A stretch of DNA of 64,000 bases, taken from positions 31,134 to 95,133 of the forward strand of contig JAZTXK010000068.1 of the NCBI GenBank assembly GCA_045636385.1. Direction: 5' to 3'. The notes beneath the pieces were generated by a model, which saw only the letters and a program-made list of their open reading frames with translations, did no database searches and had not been told where the DNA came from. Position numbers and translations under genes: made by a program. Origin of the DNA: CAG-390 sp045636385. GTDB taxonomy: Bacteria; Bacillota; Clostridia; Oscillospirales; CAG-272. Positions 50,311-58,638 of this stretch are shown one piece after another (within the stretch, counting starts at the first letter, position 1; each line of letters begins with the position of its first letter).

Positions 50311-51635
50311 CCTAAATTAACCCTTGCCTCACCCTCTGTATATTCGATGCGGTCGCCCGTGCAGTTGAGGCTGTCTACGTAGTCAAGATAATCTTTCGCG
50401 GTGGGGAAGAGGGGTTTGAATTCTTCAACTATTTTCTTTGCGCGCTCTGCACCGTCCGAGAGAAGGAGCGAGAGCATTGAGAGCTGGAGCTTGGCGCAGG
50501 CAACGCAGGCGGCTTCGGGGTCGGCGATATAATAATCGTTGCCGTGCGAGGTGCCCTTTGCTCCGCCCGAATAGGGGTGGATGACGGGCATGATGCAGGA
50601 AAGGTCGCCCATATCCGTGCTTCCCGAGCCGAAGCCCTGTCCCTCGGTCATCGGATATTCGGGAATGGCTTTTGCCGCCTCGATGGTGAGCGCGATCATA
50701 TTCTTATCGTTATTGAGGGGAGAATATCCGGGGATGTCGGTGATATCGATATTCGTTCCGAGCGAGAGAGCGCCGCCGATGAGCGCGCGGTTGACCTTTT
50801 TGTTTGCGCTTACGATAGCGTCGAAGGTTTTGCCGCGGACATAGCTTTCGAGCGTTGCGGTCTCGGGGATGGCGTTAACCATCGCGCCGCCGCTCGTTAT
50901 GATGGGGTGGACGCGGATGATATCGGATTCCTTAAAGGTCTCGCGGATGGCATTTACCGCATTCAGACCGCAATTTGCGGCGTAAAGCGCGTTTCTGCCC
51001 GCCCACGGTGAACCGCCCGCGTGCGCCGCCTTGCCCTTATATGTGATCTTCTTCGCCATACAACCGACCGAGCCGAGCGAGGTGTGGAAGCTGCCCGAGG
51101 TGTGGATCATAAAAGCGATATCCACGCCGTCGAAAAGTCCGCGCGAGAGAAATTCGCTCTTGCCGCCCATATATTTGATGACTCCCTGCTCGCGGAGAGC
51201 CGAGCGGTATTCGATCTCAAGAAGCTCCTCGGCGGGAACTGCGCAGAGGCGTATTCTGCCCGAAAGACCGTCAAGCGCGCCTTCCTCCTTGAGCGCGGCT
51301 GCAACACCGATCAGCGCGGCGCACTGCGCGTTGTGACCGCAGGAGTGAACTGCACCCGTCTCTTTATCGGATTCGGGATGCGCGGGGCAGATGATCGAAT
51401 CAAGCTCACCGAGGATGAGAACCTCGGGACCGGGTCTGCCCGTGTCAAGAACGGTGACGAATCCCGTGATTCCCTCGGCGGGAGTCAGCTCGTAGCCGAG
51501 ATCCTCGAAGACCTTCTTCATATAGGCATCGGTCTTGAACTCTTTGTATCCCGTTTCGGGATTCTGCCAGATGTATCTTTCGGACGCGAGTATCAGCTCG
51601 CGGTGTTTATCAACAGCGGAATTAAAGTTAAACAT
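50307..51635 (-). CDS. M20 family amidohydrolase/peptidase
   Basis: 442 residues. The start at 51635 fits GAGGT upstream and the family N-terminus (HRELILASERYIWQNPETGYKE); the open frame further upstream runs through a hairpin element and is not coding. Metal-site motifs: ILGELDSI, VHSCGHNAQCA, PAEELLE, HTSGSFHTSLGS, HAGGSPWAGRNAL. This is the amidohydrolase type (AbgB/hippurate-hydrolase-like) that removes acyl groups or splits small amides. Co-transcribed with the esterase gene. Confidence 0.87.
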   Translation of the reverse strand: MFNFNSAVDKHRELILASERYIWQNPETGYKEFKTDAYMKKVFEDLGYELTPAEGITGFVTVLDTGRPGPEVLILGELDSIICPAHPESDKETGAVHSCGHNAQCAALIGVAAALKEEGALDGLSGRIRLCAVPAEELLEIEYRSALREQGVIKYMGGKSEFLSRGLFDGVDIAFMIHTSGSFHTSLGSVGCMAKKITYKGKAAHAGGSPWAGRNALYAANCGLNAVNAIRETFKESDIIRVHPIITSGGAMVNAIPETATLESYVRGKTFDAIVSANKKVNRALIGGALSLGTNIDITDIPGYSPLNNDKNMIALTIEAAKAIPEYPMTEGQGFGSGSTDMGDLSCIMPVIHPYSGGAKGTSHGNDYYIADPEAACVACAKLQLSMLSLLLSDGAERAKKIVEEFKPLFPTAKDYLDYVDSLNCTGDRIEYTEGEARVNLG

Positions 51636-51662
51636 AATTATATACCTCGCTTTCTTTGATTT

Positions 51663-51691
51663 ATTATAGCACAAAATATATGAAAATGCAA
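51663..51691 (-). promoter_or_regulatory. Sigma-A promoter of the M20-esterase operon
   Basis: On the minus strand TTGCAT, 17 bases, TATAAT with extended -10 TGC, 28 bases before the start. Confidence 0.8.
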
Positions 51692-51736
51692 GTGCGAACA
51701 TAGCTTTCTGAATATTCTCATAAAAGGTCACCGTCT

Positions 51737-51922
51737 GTGGGTGGCGGGGTGACAGAGCGCAATCCTTCCCTACAGTCGGGAAGGATTGACTCTGTCCAAA
51801 ATCGAGAAGCGGAGCTTCACGATTTTGAAGCGCGGTGGCGCGAGCTGAAGCTCGCGCATTAAAATGAGGCTCCGCCTCAAACTCCGCGAACTTTTGAAAA
51901 AGTTCGATCAAAACTTTGATCT
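51737..51922 (+). repeat. Family II multi-hairpin element, copy d
   Basis: Same five-stem order as copy c at 32.4 kb. The first stem is ACAGAG plus CAATCCTTCCC paired to GGGAAGGATTG plus CTCTGT (51752-51795); then AAAATCG-A-GAAGC-GGA-GCTTC-A-CGATTTT, GCGCGAGCT-GA-AGCTCGCGC, GAGGC-TCC-GCCTC and CGAACTTTT-GAA-AAAGTTCG, ending ATCAAAACTTT. Arm sequences differ from copy c but stay paired. Confidence 0.75.
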
Positions 51923-51970
51923 TTTTAGTTGGGGGAGAAAAAGGGGGATTCTTGCGAATCAGCCTTTATG

Positions 51971-52732
51971 TTATTTTTGTCCTGCCGAGAGGAATGCTTT
52001 GAGCTTTTCGCTCTTGGGGTTGCCGAACAATTCGTCGGGTGTGCCTTCTTCCTCGATGACTCCGTCCGAGATGAAGATCACGCGGTCGGAGACGTGGCGG
52101 GCGAATTCCATTTCGTGCGTGACTATGATCATCGTGCGCTCCGAGTCCTTGAGGGAACGGATAACGCGAAGCACCTCACCCGTCAGTTCGGGGTCGAGGG
52201 ATGACGTCGGTTCGTCGAAGCAGAGAATGTCGGGGGAGAGCATAAGTGCTCTTGCGATCGCGACTCTTTGCTGCTGACCGCCCGAAAGACGGCAGGGGTA
52301 TTCGTTTGCCTTTTCGGTAAGTCCGACGGTGGCGAGCAGCTTTTTCGCTCTTTCTTCGATTTCATCAATCTTTTCGCCCGTGTCCATACGCTTTGCGCGG
52401 AGCTTGGGGGCAAGCATCAGGTTTTCGATGACGCTGTACTGCGGAAAAAGATTGAACTGCTGGAATACAAGACCGAAGGAAAGCTGTGCCTCGGGGGTTA
52501 CTACGGGCTTTTCGCCTTCGGTGGCGGAAAATACGGTTTTGTCGGCTACGGATATCTCGCCGCTGTTGGCGATCTCAAGGAAGTTGAGACAACGCAGAAG
52601 CGTGGTCTTACCGCCTCCCGACGAACCGATTATAGACAGAACCTCGCCCTTTTTCAGCGAAAGATCGATGCCCTTGAGAACCTCGTTGTCTCCGAAACGC
52701 TTGCGGAGATCTTTAACTTCAAGAATATTCAT
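51971..52732 (-). CDS. Polar amino acid ABC transporter ATP-binding protein (GlnQ-like)
   Basis: ATPase of the amino-acid importer. 253 residues. Walker A GSSGGGKT (36-43), Q-loop region GLVFQQFNLFP, signature LSGGQQQR, Walker B ILCFDEPTS, and the switch His in IIVTHEME. Last gene of binding protein-permease-ATPase, 12 bases after the permease. ABC importers of this class usually move glutamine, arginine, cystine or similar. Confidence 0.95.
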   Translation of the reverse strand: MNILEVKDLRKRFGDNEVLKGIDLSLKKGEVLSIIGSSGGGKTTLLRCLNFLEIANSGEISVADKTVFSATEGEKPVVTPEAQLSFGLVFQQFNLFPQYSVIENLMLAPKLRAKRMDTGEKIDEIEERAKKLLATVGLTEKANEYPCRLSGGQQQRVAIARALMLSPDILCFDEPTSSLDPELTGEVLRVIRSLKDSERTMIIVTHEMEFARHVSDRVIFISDGVIEEEGTPDELFGNPKSEKLKAFLSAGQK

Positions 52733-52744
52733 TTTCAGATCTCC

Positions 52745-53392
52745 TTAATTGAAATAGTTGAGCTTCTTTTCAAGCTTTCCAAATAGGAAGGTCAGAAGCG
52801 CGGTGAATACGAGATAATAAACGGCGGTGTAGAAGAGCGGCCAGAGAAGTCCCGCATTCTTGATGTATCTCTGCGCGAAGTAGATGAGTTCGTAGTAGGT
52901 TACGACACGCGCAAGCGAGGTGTCCTTGACGAGTGTGATGATCTCGTTCGACATCGGCGGGATGATGCGCTTGACTACCTGCAGAAGCACGACCTTGAAG
53001 AAGGTCTCGCGCTTGGTCATACCGAGAACCTGTCCCGCCTCGTACTGCCCCTTCGAGATCGATTCGATTCCGCCGCGGTAAATCTCGGAGAAGTAGCAGG
53101 CGTAGTTGATCGAGAAGGTTATGTATACGGCGGAAACCGAGGTCAGAAGCACCTGACCGAAGATCAGACCGGGGCCGTAATAGACCGCGATAAGCTGGAG
53201 CATAAGCGGAGTTCCGCGGATAACCCATACGAAACCTCTTGTCAGCGCGGAAAGCGGCTTGAATTTTGACATCGAGCCGAATGCGATGATGAGTCCGAGG
53301 GGAAGGGAGAAGGCGAGCGTGACGAAGAAGATCTTCAGCGTTTCTCCGAATCCGACCAAAAGGTCGAGAGTAATATTAATGAACTGTTCCAT
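52745..53392 (-). CDS. Polar amino acid ABC transporter permease (HisM/GlnP family)
   Basis: 215 residues, about five membrane helices. The family signature with the EAA-type loop is at about 125-150 (GQYEAGQVLGMTKRETFFKVVLLQ), and VLLQVVKRIIPPMSNEIITLVKDTSL follows, which is typical. The start at 53392 (MEQFINITLDLLVGF) matches family N-termini, but the ribosome site is weak (AAGG, close); TTG at 53419 is an alternative. A 9-bp hairpin separates it from the binding-protein gene. Confidence 0.92.
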   Translation of the reverse strand: MEQFINITLDLLVGFGETLKIFFVTLAFSLPLGLIIAFGSMSKFKPLSALTRGFVWVIRGTPLMLQLIAVYYGPGLIFGQVLLTSVSAVYITFSINYACYFSEIYRGGIESISKGQYEAGQVLGMTKRETFFKVVLLQVVKRIIPPMSNEIITLVKDTSLARVVTYYELIYFAQRYIKNAGLLWPLFYTAVYYLVFTALLTFLFGKLEKKLNYFN

Positions 53393-53402
53393 AGCCTTAA
53401 AT

Positions 53403-53436
53403 ATTGCCCGGGTTGCCAATAGGCTCGCCGGGCAAT
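53403..53436 (-). promoter_or_regulatory. Intercistronic hairpin between binding protein and permease genes
   Basis: ATTGCCCGG and CCGGGCAAT, perfect 9 bp with a 16-base loop, no T-run. Such stems after binding-protein genes usually protect the upstream mRNA and lower downstream expression. Confidence 0.6.
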
Positions 53437-53446
53437 TTTACTTTCT

Positions 53447-54265
53447 TTAGTTTTTGATCAGAGCCTTTGCAAGGGTAAGGTCAACGATTGCCGCCTCGGA
53501 AGCACCCGAGAGAACCTCGAGAAGCGCGTCGGTCTGTGCGGTTACGCCCTTGAGTCCGCCTGCGAGAGAGTCGATGGAGAGGATAACGCCCTCGCCTGCA
53601 GAGCCTGCCTCAGCCGCGATGCTTACGCCCTGAAGATCGGAGAGGGTCTTGTACTTATCAGCGTTAGCCTTCTTGATAACGGCTACCTGAGTGTTATACA
53701 TATAGGGAGCGGTGCAGTCAGCGGCAGCCTCGATAGCGTCGGTGATGGTCATACCGTTCCAGATGCAGTCGATATCCTTGGATTCGAGAGCCATAAGCTT
53801 GTAGTCCCAGTCGATCTCCTTGAATTCAGCCTCAACGCCAAGCTTTGCACAAACTGCGCGCGCGTAATCTGCGTCAAATCCGATCCATTCACCGCTCTCG
53901 TCCTTATAGTCCATAGGCTTATAGTCGGTGATACCGATCACAAGCTTGCCGTTAGCCTTAACGTAATCGTAGTCGCCGCTTCCCGTGCAGGGATCAGCCT
54001 TGGGGGTGTAATCGTCCTTGCCGACAGCGCCGACCTCATATTTGGTCGAAAGCTCAGCGAGAGTGCCGTCGTTGATAAGTTCAAGTGTGATATCCTCAAC
54101 CATTCTGGTGAGGTCGGAGCCTGTGCGGAACGCGATACCGAAATATTCGCGCTCAAGACCGAGGTCAAGGATCATAAGATCATCGTAGCTTCCGCCGCCG
54201 GCACAGGATGCAAACGCGGTGGTGAGCATTGTGAGAGCCATAAGTACAGCAATAAGTTTTTTCAT
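53447..54265 (-). CDS. Amino-acid-binding lipoprotein, apparently circularly permuted (SBP family 3)
   Basis: 272-residue lipoprotein (lipobox FASC, Cys21) of the amino-acid importer. Its domain order is unusual. Residues about 27-78 (LMILDLGLEREYFGIAF, then DGTLAELSTKYEVG) are what normally ends an SBP family 3 protein: second hinge strand and C-terminal helices. A linker (about 79-105) follows, then the normal N-terminal part (GKLVIGITDYKPMDY at about 106, WIGFDADYARAVCAKLG, the hinge at MYNTQVAVIKK), and the protein stops at LTLAKALIKN, exactly before the segment that has moved. All pieces are present once, so this is a permutation, not a truncation. It leads the importer operon. Confidence 0.85.
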   Translation of the reverse strand: MKKLIAVLMALTMLTTAFASCAGGGSYDDLMILDLGLEREYFGIAFRTGSDLTRMVEDITLELINDGTLAELSTKYEVGAVGKDDYTPKADPCTGSGDYDYVKANGKLVIGITDYKPMDYKDESGEWIGFDADYARAVCAKLGVEAEFKEIDWDYKLMALESKDIDCIWNGMTITDAIEAAADCTAPYMYNTQVAVIKKANADKYKTLSDLQGVSIAAEAGSAGEGVILSIDSLAGGLKGVTAQTDALLEVLSGASEAAIVDLTLAKALIKN

Positions 54266-54302
54266 GGAAAAAGTCCTTCTTTCTTGATTTTGGTGGTTTA
54301 CT

Positions 54303-54320
54303 ACTTTACCTTGTTAAAGT
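54303..54320. promoter_or_regulatory. Possible operator: imperfect palindrome at the start point
   Basis: ACTTTACCTTGTTAAAGT, with six-base perfect outer arms ACTTTA/TAAAGT, sits just after the -10 box, over the expected transcription start. A repressor site is inferred. Confidence 0.4.
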
Positions 54321-54326
54321 GATAAA

Positions 54327-54355
54327 ATTATACCACTTTTTTCTCAGTTTGTCAA
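54327..54355 (-). promoter_or_regulatory. Sigma-A promoter of the amino-acid ABC importer
   Basis: On the minus strand a perfect TTGACA, 17 bases, TATAAT, about 62 bases before the start codon. Confidence 0.9.
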
Positions 54356-54375
54356 GTGTTTTTACAAAAAAAGTT

Positions 54376-54413
54376 GAAAAAGTGCCCGCCCTCGGAAGAA
54401 CCTGAGGGCGGGC
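54376..54413 (-). terminator. Terminator of the YwaF-like gene
   Basis: On the minus strand GCCCGCCCTC, ten-base loop, GAGGGCGGGC, ACTTTTTC; about 46 bases after the stop codon. Confidence 0.8.
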
Positions 54414-54459
54414 GGGGAAAAAGAAAGAGGCAAATTGTTATTGACGTTAAAAATTACGT

Positions 54460-55215
54460 TTATATTTTTTTATTTTTTCTGTCGATAAGATACCACGGCA
54501 GATAGGCGAGAAAGTAGAGTGCGGTTATCACAGACGCCATGATGAGAGTTCTGAGGAAGAAGTTGGGAGGGAGGATATCGAGTACCGAGGGGGCTGCTTC
54601 GGGGCGCGCAAGGAAGAGGTAGTTTGCTCCGTCGCCCACTATGACGTTCGTAATATAGGCAATGACCGCGAGAATCGCAAGCCAGATATACGAGCGGCGC
54701 ATAGATTTGAAATTCGGTCGCATCTTATGGACGAAGATCAGATAAAAGATTCCGACGTAGCCGATCAGATGCTCTGTCCAGAACTGATAAAAGCGGAAGC
54801 GCGTAGGGCCTGCGTAGGTGAGAACTGTCGGTGTTGCCAGCGCAAAGGTCGTTCCGCAGAGTGCCCAGAAATAGCAGATATCGAAAAGATACTGATTTTT
54901 GCCGACTACCATAAAGCAGCCGAGGATTACGAGCCATCCGCAAACGGCTATGGGAAGATTCGCCTGGGGGCTCTTTTCGAGCTCGGGGATGCCGACAAGG
55001 CGCCAATAGTACGCCATTTCCGAGATTATCATCGTAAAGGCGATGGCGTATCTGAAGCGGTGCTCGTTTTCGGAGGCCGCGAGCCTATCGCGATTGAAAT
55101 AGATCAAGAGAATGATACCGATACCGACGAGTATCGGAGCGAGGTGGGCAAAGGTGAAGAGGGAAAATTCAACCTCCGTTCCTTCGCCGAAAAAATAATG
55201 GAAAAATTCTTTCAT
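54460..55215 (-). CDS. TIGR02206/YwaF-like integral membrane protein
   Basis: 251 residues with about seven membrane helices. The start FFHYFFGEGTEVEFSLFTFAHL, the conserved FWTEHLIGYVGIFYLIF helix and the small polar loops match the TIGR02206 family (B. subtilis YwaF). Function is unknown. No clear ribosome site; it lies 38 bases after the metallophosphoesterase gene and is probably expressed from that transcript. Confidence 0.75.
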   Translation of the reverse strand: MKEFFHYFFGEGTEVEFSLFTFAHLAPILVGIGIILLIYFNRDRLAASENEHRFRYAIAFTMIISEMAYYWRLVGIPELEKSPQANLPIAVCGWLVILGCFMVVGKNQYLFDICYFWALCGTTFALATPTVLTYAGPTRFRFYQFWTEHLIGYVGIFYLIFVHKMRPNFKSMRRSYIWLAILAVIAYITNVIVGDGANYLFLARPEAAPSVLDILPPNFFLRTLIMASVITALYFLAYLPWYLIDRKNKKI

Positions 55216-55253
55216 AACAAAGCCGTCCGTATTAAATATTTATGCTGTAAGTG

Positions 55254-57119
55254 TCAGAAACTGCGTTTTTTGCTTTTTGTGAAAATGGGGATACAGAGAA
55301 TGATGAGAGCGATTGACGCCGCGGAGATGCTACCGCCGCAACCCGATTTTTCAACGGTCGCTTCGGTATCGGTTGACTCAGCGGGCGGGACAGTTACGGG
55401 CGCGGAGGACGTTTCGGGTGCTGTGGTTTCTTCGGGCTCATCCTCGCCGAATGTCAATTTGATCGTTTTGTTAGATTCGCAGAAGTATTTTTCAAAGACT
55501 GTGGAATAGTACTCAACCTTTGCGTGCTTACCGTCGGCGGTGAAGTACATCATACCGATCGCACCGAGGCCGCCGAGCATTTTACAGGATGTCTGCGGAT
55601 CCATAAGGATCTGATAAACCGTATTGCCCGCGTCGCCCTCGCGGGGAGTTACGACGATGGTGTCGTGGTGCATATGACCGCTGACGATCATAGCGATGTT
55701 TTCGTGCTTGCTGACGAGCTTTTCCCAGATATCCTCGCCGCTGTTTAGGGTACTGACGTATTCGTCGGGGGATGCGTAATCGTTTGAGTCGAGGGTGGTG
55801 CCGTCGGCGTTGAGATAGCCGTGAGTCGTGATGATCGCGCGGTGTTCGGGATGCGAGTCAAGAAGCTCGCTTGCCCACGCAAGGATATCGTCGGTCGCGC
55901 CGAAGTCAAGAACTATAACGAGGTAATCTACTTCTCCGACGGTAAAGGTATGGTAGGTGTTTCGGACGGAATCTTTGTCGAAGAAGCCGCCGTTCAAGTC
56001 AACGAGCTGATAGTAGTAGCCGGTCTTTTTTGCGTAAGCTTTATCAAGTGCCTCCTTGCTTCCGCTGTTGATGCCGTCATGGTTACCGGGGGTGAGGGCG
56101 TAGGGGATATAGCCGTTGAGGCGGTTGGTCTGACGGAGGATGGTAGACCATTCCTTTTCGCTGTTCGAATTGGTGATGTCACCGAGACCGATGATGTACT
56201 GAATATTTTTGGTCTTTCCGTTATTTACGAGATAATCTATCATTATCTTAAGCGAACCGGGGTAGCTTTGTGTCATATACTGAATGTCGGGAAGAAAGGC
56301 GATGGCATACTCGTATTCATACTCGTCCTCATCGCGGATCGCTTTCATTTCTTCCTCGGTCAGAAAGTATCGGGAATAGGTCATATCGTAGCCGTTACCG
56401 CTTGCGTCGGGAACGTCGGATTTCGATTGTGCCTTTGAGAGCTCGTAGAACATCATAAGCTCGCTGTCATTGAGATCGGGGCCGTTTTGGTAATCGGAGC
56501 GTATCTCTTCGTTAGTGCGGACGTCGGAATAAACCCAAACGTCACCGAGAGTGCCGCGGAAGCCCTGCTCGTTGAGCGCACGGTAGTCGCCCGCGAGGCA
56601 GATCATATTGTCGAGCGCCTCAATAGGAGCCGCGTACCATTCCTGGACGGCGGTTTTCTGCTTGAGCTGACCGTTGATGTAGCATGAAATCTGCTTGTTG
56701 TCGGTTCCCGTACCGTAAACTATGGTAACGTGAGTCCACTTGTCCGCGGGGACGGGGGCGCGGGAGAATTTAAAATCGTGCATCGTTCCGCTCGGGTCGC
56801 AGAAGAGAAGACGCGGAACACCGTTCGTATGTATCTCAAAATTGACGAAATCGTCCTTCGAGAAGCTTTGGTAGTTGCCGAGGATAACGCCTCCGCGTGC
56901 GGAATAGACGCTCTTTGGAATGTAAACCCACGCCTCGAAGGTGATGGGCATCTTTTCGTAGCGCTTTTCTGTGTTATAGTATCCAACGGGATGATCCACA
57001 CCGTTGCTCTTCATTCTCTCGAGCGTGATACCATTTTTCGTATCTGCGGACGATACGGAGAGGGAAAGTAACGAAAGTACGGTGATCAGACAAAGGATGG
57101 CGGATATGACTCTTTTCAT
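55254..57119 (-). CDS. Surface metallophosphoesterase with LamG-like domain and C-terminal anchor
   Basis: 621 residues. Signal peptide ends near VSSA (about 24). Residues about 35-215 look like a LamG/Laminin_G_3 sandwich (ITFEAWVYIPKSVYSARGGVILG, WTHVTIVYG). The phosphoesterase domain from about 270 has the motif set FLPDIQYM, GLGDITNSN, TPGNHDG, ITTHGY and VSGHMHHD, enough for a two-metal site. Then a Thr/Glu stalk, KSGCGGSI, a helix and KKRSF. Probably cuts phosphate esters outside the cell. AAGGAG precedes the start. Confidence 0.87.
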   Translation of the reverse strand: MKRVISAILCLITVLSLLSLSVSSADTKNGITLERMKSNGVDHPVGYYNTEKRYEKMPITFEAWVYIPKSVYSARGGVILGNYQSFSKDDFVNFEIHTNGVPRLLFCDPSGTMHDFKFSRAPVPADKWTHVTIVYGTGTDNKQISCYINGQLKQKTAVQEWYAAPIEALDNMICLAGDYRALNEQGFRGTLGDVWVYSDVRTNEEIRSDYQNGPDLNDSELMMFYELSKAQSKSDVPDASGNGYDMTYSRYFLTEEEMKAIRDEDEYEYEYAIAFLPDIQYMTQSYPGSLKIMIDYLVNNGKTKNIQYIIGLGDITNSNSEKEWSTILRQTNRLNGYIPYALTPGNHDGINSGSKEALDKAYAKKTGYYYQLVDLNGGFFDKDSVRNTYHTFTVGEVDYLVIVLDFGATDDILAWASELLDSHPEHRAIITTHGYLNADGTTLDSNDYASPDEYVSTLNSGEDIWEKLVSKHENIAMIVSGHMHHDTIVVTPREGDAGNTVYQILMDPQTSCKMLGGLGAIGMMYFTADGKHAKVEYYSTVFEKYFCESNKTIKLTFGEDEPEETTAPETSSAPVTVPPAESTDTEATVEKSGCGGSISAASIALIILCIPIFTKSKKRSF

Positions 57120-57147
57120 TTATTCATCTCCTTTTTGAGTTTTCTTT

Positions 57148-57176
57148 ATTGTACCATATCGGAGAGCGGATGGCAA
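57148..57176 (-). promoter_or_regulatory. Sigma-A promoter of the metallophosphoesterase gene
   Basis: On the minus strand TTGCCA, 17 bases, TACAAT, 28 bases before the start. Confidence 0.75.
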
Positions 57177-57195
57177 TAGTTTTTTTGAAAAATTA

Positions 57196-57224
57196 TTGAT
57201 TTTCGGGCTGATTTATGCTATAAT
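57196..57224 (+). promoter_or_regulatory. Sigma-A promoter of the small lipoprotein gene
   Basis: TTGATT, 17 bases, TATAAT with extended -10 TGC, 29 bases before the start. Confidence 0.8.
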
Positions 57225-57253
57225 GGAAACGGAAATTTTTCAGGAGGGCAAAA

Positions 57254-57862
57254 ATGAAAATGAAAAGGATAATATCTGTTTTATTGGCACTCGTCGCGCT
57301 GACCGCTTTACTTAGCGCTTGCGGCAGAGTGGATGAGATTGATTACGAATATAAGGGCTTCGTTATAGATGTGTATGAAAATGCGAAAGGAGAAACCGCG
57401 ATCGTTACGATCTATGGCGACGTGGAATCAAATTTCGTCATAAAGGGCAATACGAAAATGATTGCCCCTGCCCAGAGACCGATAGCGGTCGGTGATTGCA
57501 TCATGCTGAATACGAGGCGCGCCGGCGACGAGGACGTCAAGGAATGCAAGGTGGTTCCCGGACAGGTAAAAGAGGGCAGACTCGTTTACGTTGAAGGCGA
57601 CGACACCCCCTTCCTTCTTACGGCATTGTCAGACGGCCGCAGACTGATAGTCAAGCTTATTGACGAAGAGCAAAATCTTCAGCCCGGCACGTCGGGAATG
57701 GGCGACGTCATAAGAGTGTACCACCAAGATGTGGTAGACCTCACAGATCCGAGTGTTTTGGTGGAAGGACTTATCTACGTTGAAAACGGCAGCCCCGCAG
57801 ACCTGACCGACGAGGACGTCAACTTCATCATTTCTCAGGGATATACACCGAGAGCGGAATAA
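57254..57862 (+). CDS. Small lipoprotein of unknown function
   Basis: 202 residues, not recognised. Lipobox LLSAC (Cys23). The mature part is all-beta; VIDVYENAKGETAIVTIYGDVESNFVIKGNTKM with VGDCIMLNTRR reads like an OB/SH3-like barrel, and a second similar barrel may follow (RLVYVEGDDTPFLLTALSDGRRLIVKLI, GDVIRVYHQ). Anchored outside the membrane. GGAGGG precedes the start; monocistronic with its own promoter and terminator. Confidence 0.65.
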   Translation: MKMKRIISVLLALVALTALLSACGRVDEIDYEYKGFVIDVYENAKGETAIVTIYGDVESNFVIKGNTKMIAPAQRPIAVGDCIMLNTRRAGDEDVKECKVVPGQVKEGRLVYVEGDDTPFLLTALSDGRRLIVKLIDEEQNLQPGTSGMGDVIRVYHQDVVDLTDPSVLVEGLIYVENGSPADLTDEDVNFIISQGYTPRAE

Positions 57863-57870
57863 AATAAATC

Positions 57871-57903
57871 AAACGCCCCGATTTTTCGTCGGGGCGTTTT
57901 TTG
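57871..57903 (+). terminator. Terminator of the small lipoprotein gene
   Basis: AAACGCCCCG, eight-base loop, CGGGGCGTTTTTTG; it also abuts the stop codon of the convergent TauE gene. Confidence 0.85.
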
Positions 57904-57904
57904 A

Positions 57905-58630
57905 TTAAAACAGCATCAGAATTCCGCTGATTATCATTCCTATGTAAATAACGTATTTCATCTTTTGCGCATCGAGCTTATCGAATATCTTTCTGCCGAG
58001 GAGGTCGCCCGCAATGCAGCCGATGATTCCGACGGCGCCGTAGATGAGCAGATCGGCGGTTATGAGACCGTTTATCGCGCGGTTTGCCGTCGCGTAGAGA
58101 TTCGTCAGGCAGAAATAAAACTGGATCGTGGCAAAATAGGTGACGTTGTCGGGCGTTGCATTGGTCAGATAGAGGACCGCGGGAGGTCCACCCGTTGAGA
58201 AAAGACCGTTGAGCGCACCGCCGAGAGTTCCCGCAACGATGCCGTTCGGGACTGTCGGCTTGATCTTTATCTTCTTATTGAAGAAAAGGAAATAAACGCT
58301 GAGGATAACGAGCACCGAGCCGAGCAAGATCTCGAAGATCTTTGCCGAGACCTTCGCGGCGAAATAGACCGCCACGGGAATCGAGATCAGAGCCGCCGCG
58401 AGCATAGGGATCGCGGTCTTATAAGCAACGTTTTTGCGGTATCTGATCGAATTGAAGGTGGTCGTGTAGCAGGAAAAAATGCAGGATATCGTTGCCGCCG
58501 CCGTGTGCGAGGGCAGAAAATGCGGCAGGAACATCATCGCGAAGATGCCGAGTCCGAATCCGCTGACTCGCTGAACGAAAGCCGCGCCGAAGCCGACGAG
58601 AATGACGTATAAAAAGTGCAGAGGTTCCAT
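57905..58630 (-). CDS. TauE/SafE family membrane transporter
   Basis: 241 residues, seven to eight membrane helices. Two-repeat TauE layout: GFGAAFVQRVSGFGLGIF near the N-terminus and GGALNGLFSTGGPPAVLYL in the second half, the paired Gly/Pro motifs of this family. Members export or import sulfite, sulfoacetate or similar organosulfur anions; the substrate here is not known. AGGAG precedes the start. It is second after the MBL gene with eight bases between. Confidence 0.87.
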   Translation of the reverse strand: MEPLHFLYVILVGFGAAFVQRVSGFGLGIFAMMFLPHFLPSHTAAATISCIFSCYTTTFNSIRYRKNVAYKTAIPMLAAALISIPVAVYFAAKVSAKIFEILLGSVLVILSVYFLFFNKKIKIKPTVPNGIVAGTLGGALNGLFSTGGPPAVLYLTNATPDNVTYFATIQFYFCLTNLYATANRAINGLITADLLIYGAVGIIGCIAGDLLGRKIFDKLDAQKMKYVIYIGMIISGILMLF

Positions 58631-58638
58631 ATTTTCTC

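Noticed and set aside
51636..51911. In-frame N-terminal extension of the M20 gene
   Set aside because: The stretch runs through the promoter and a multi-hairpin element; a ribosome site and family N-terminus support 51635.
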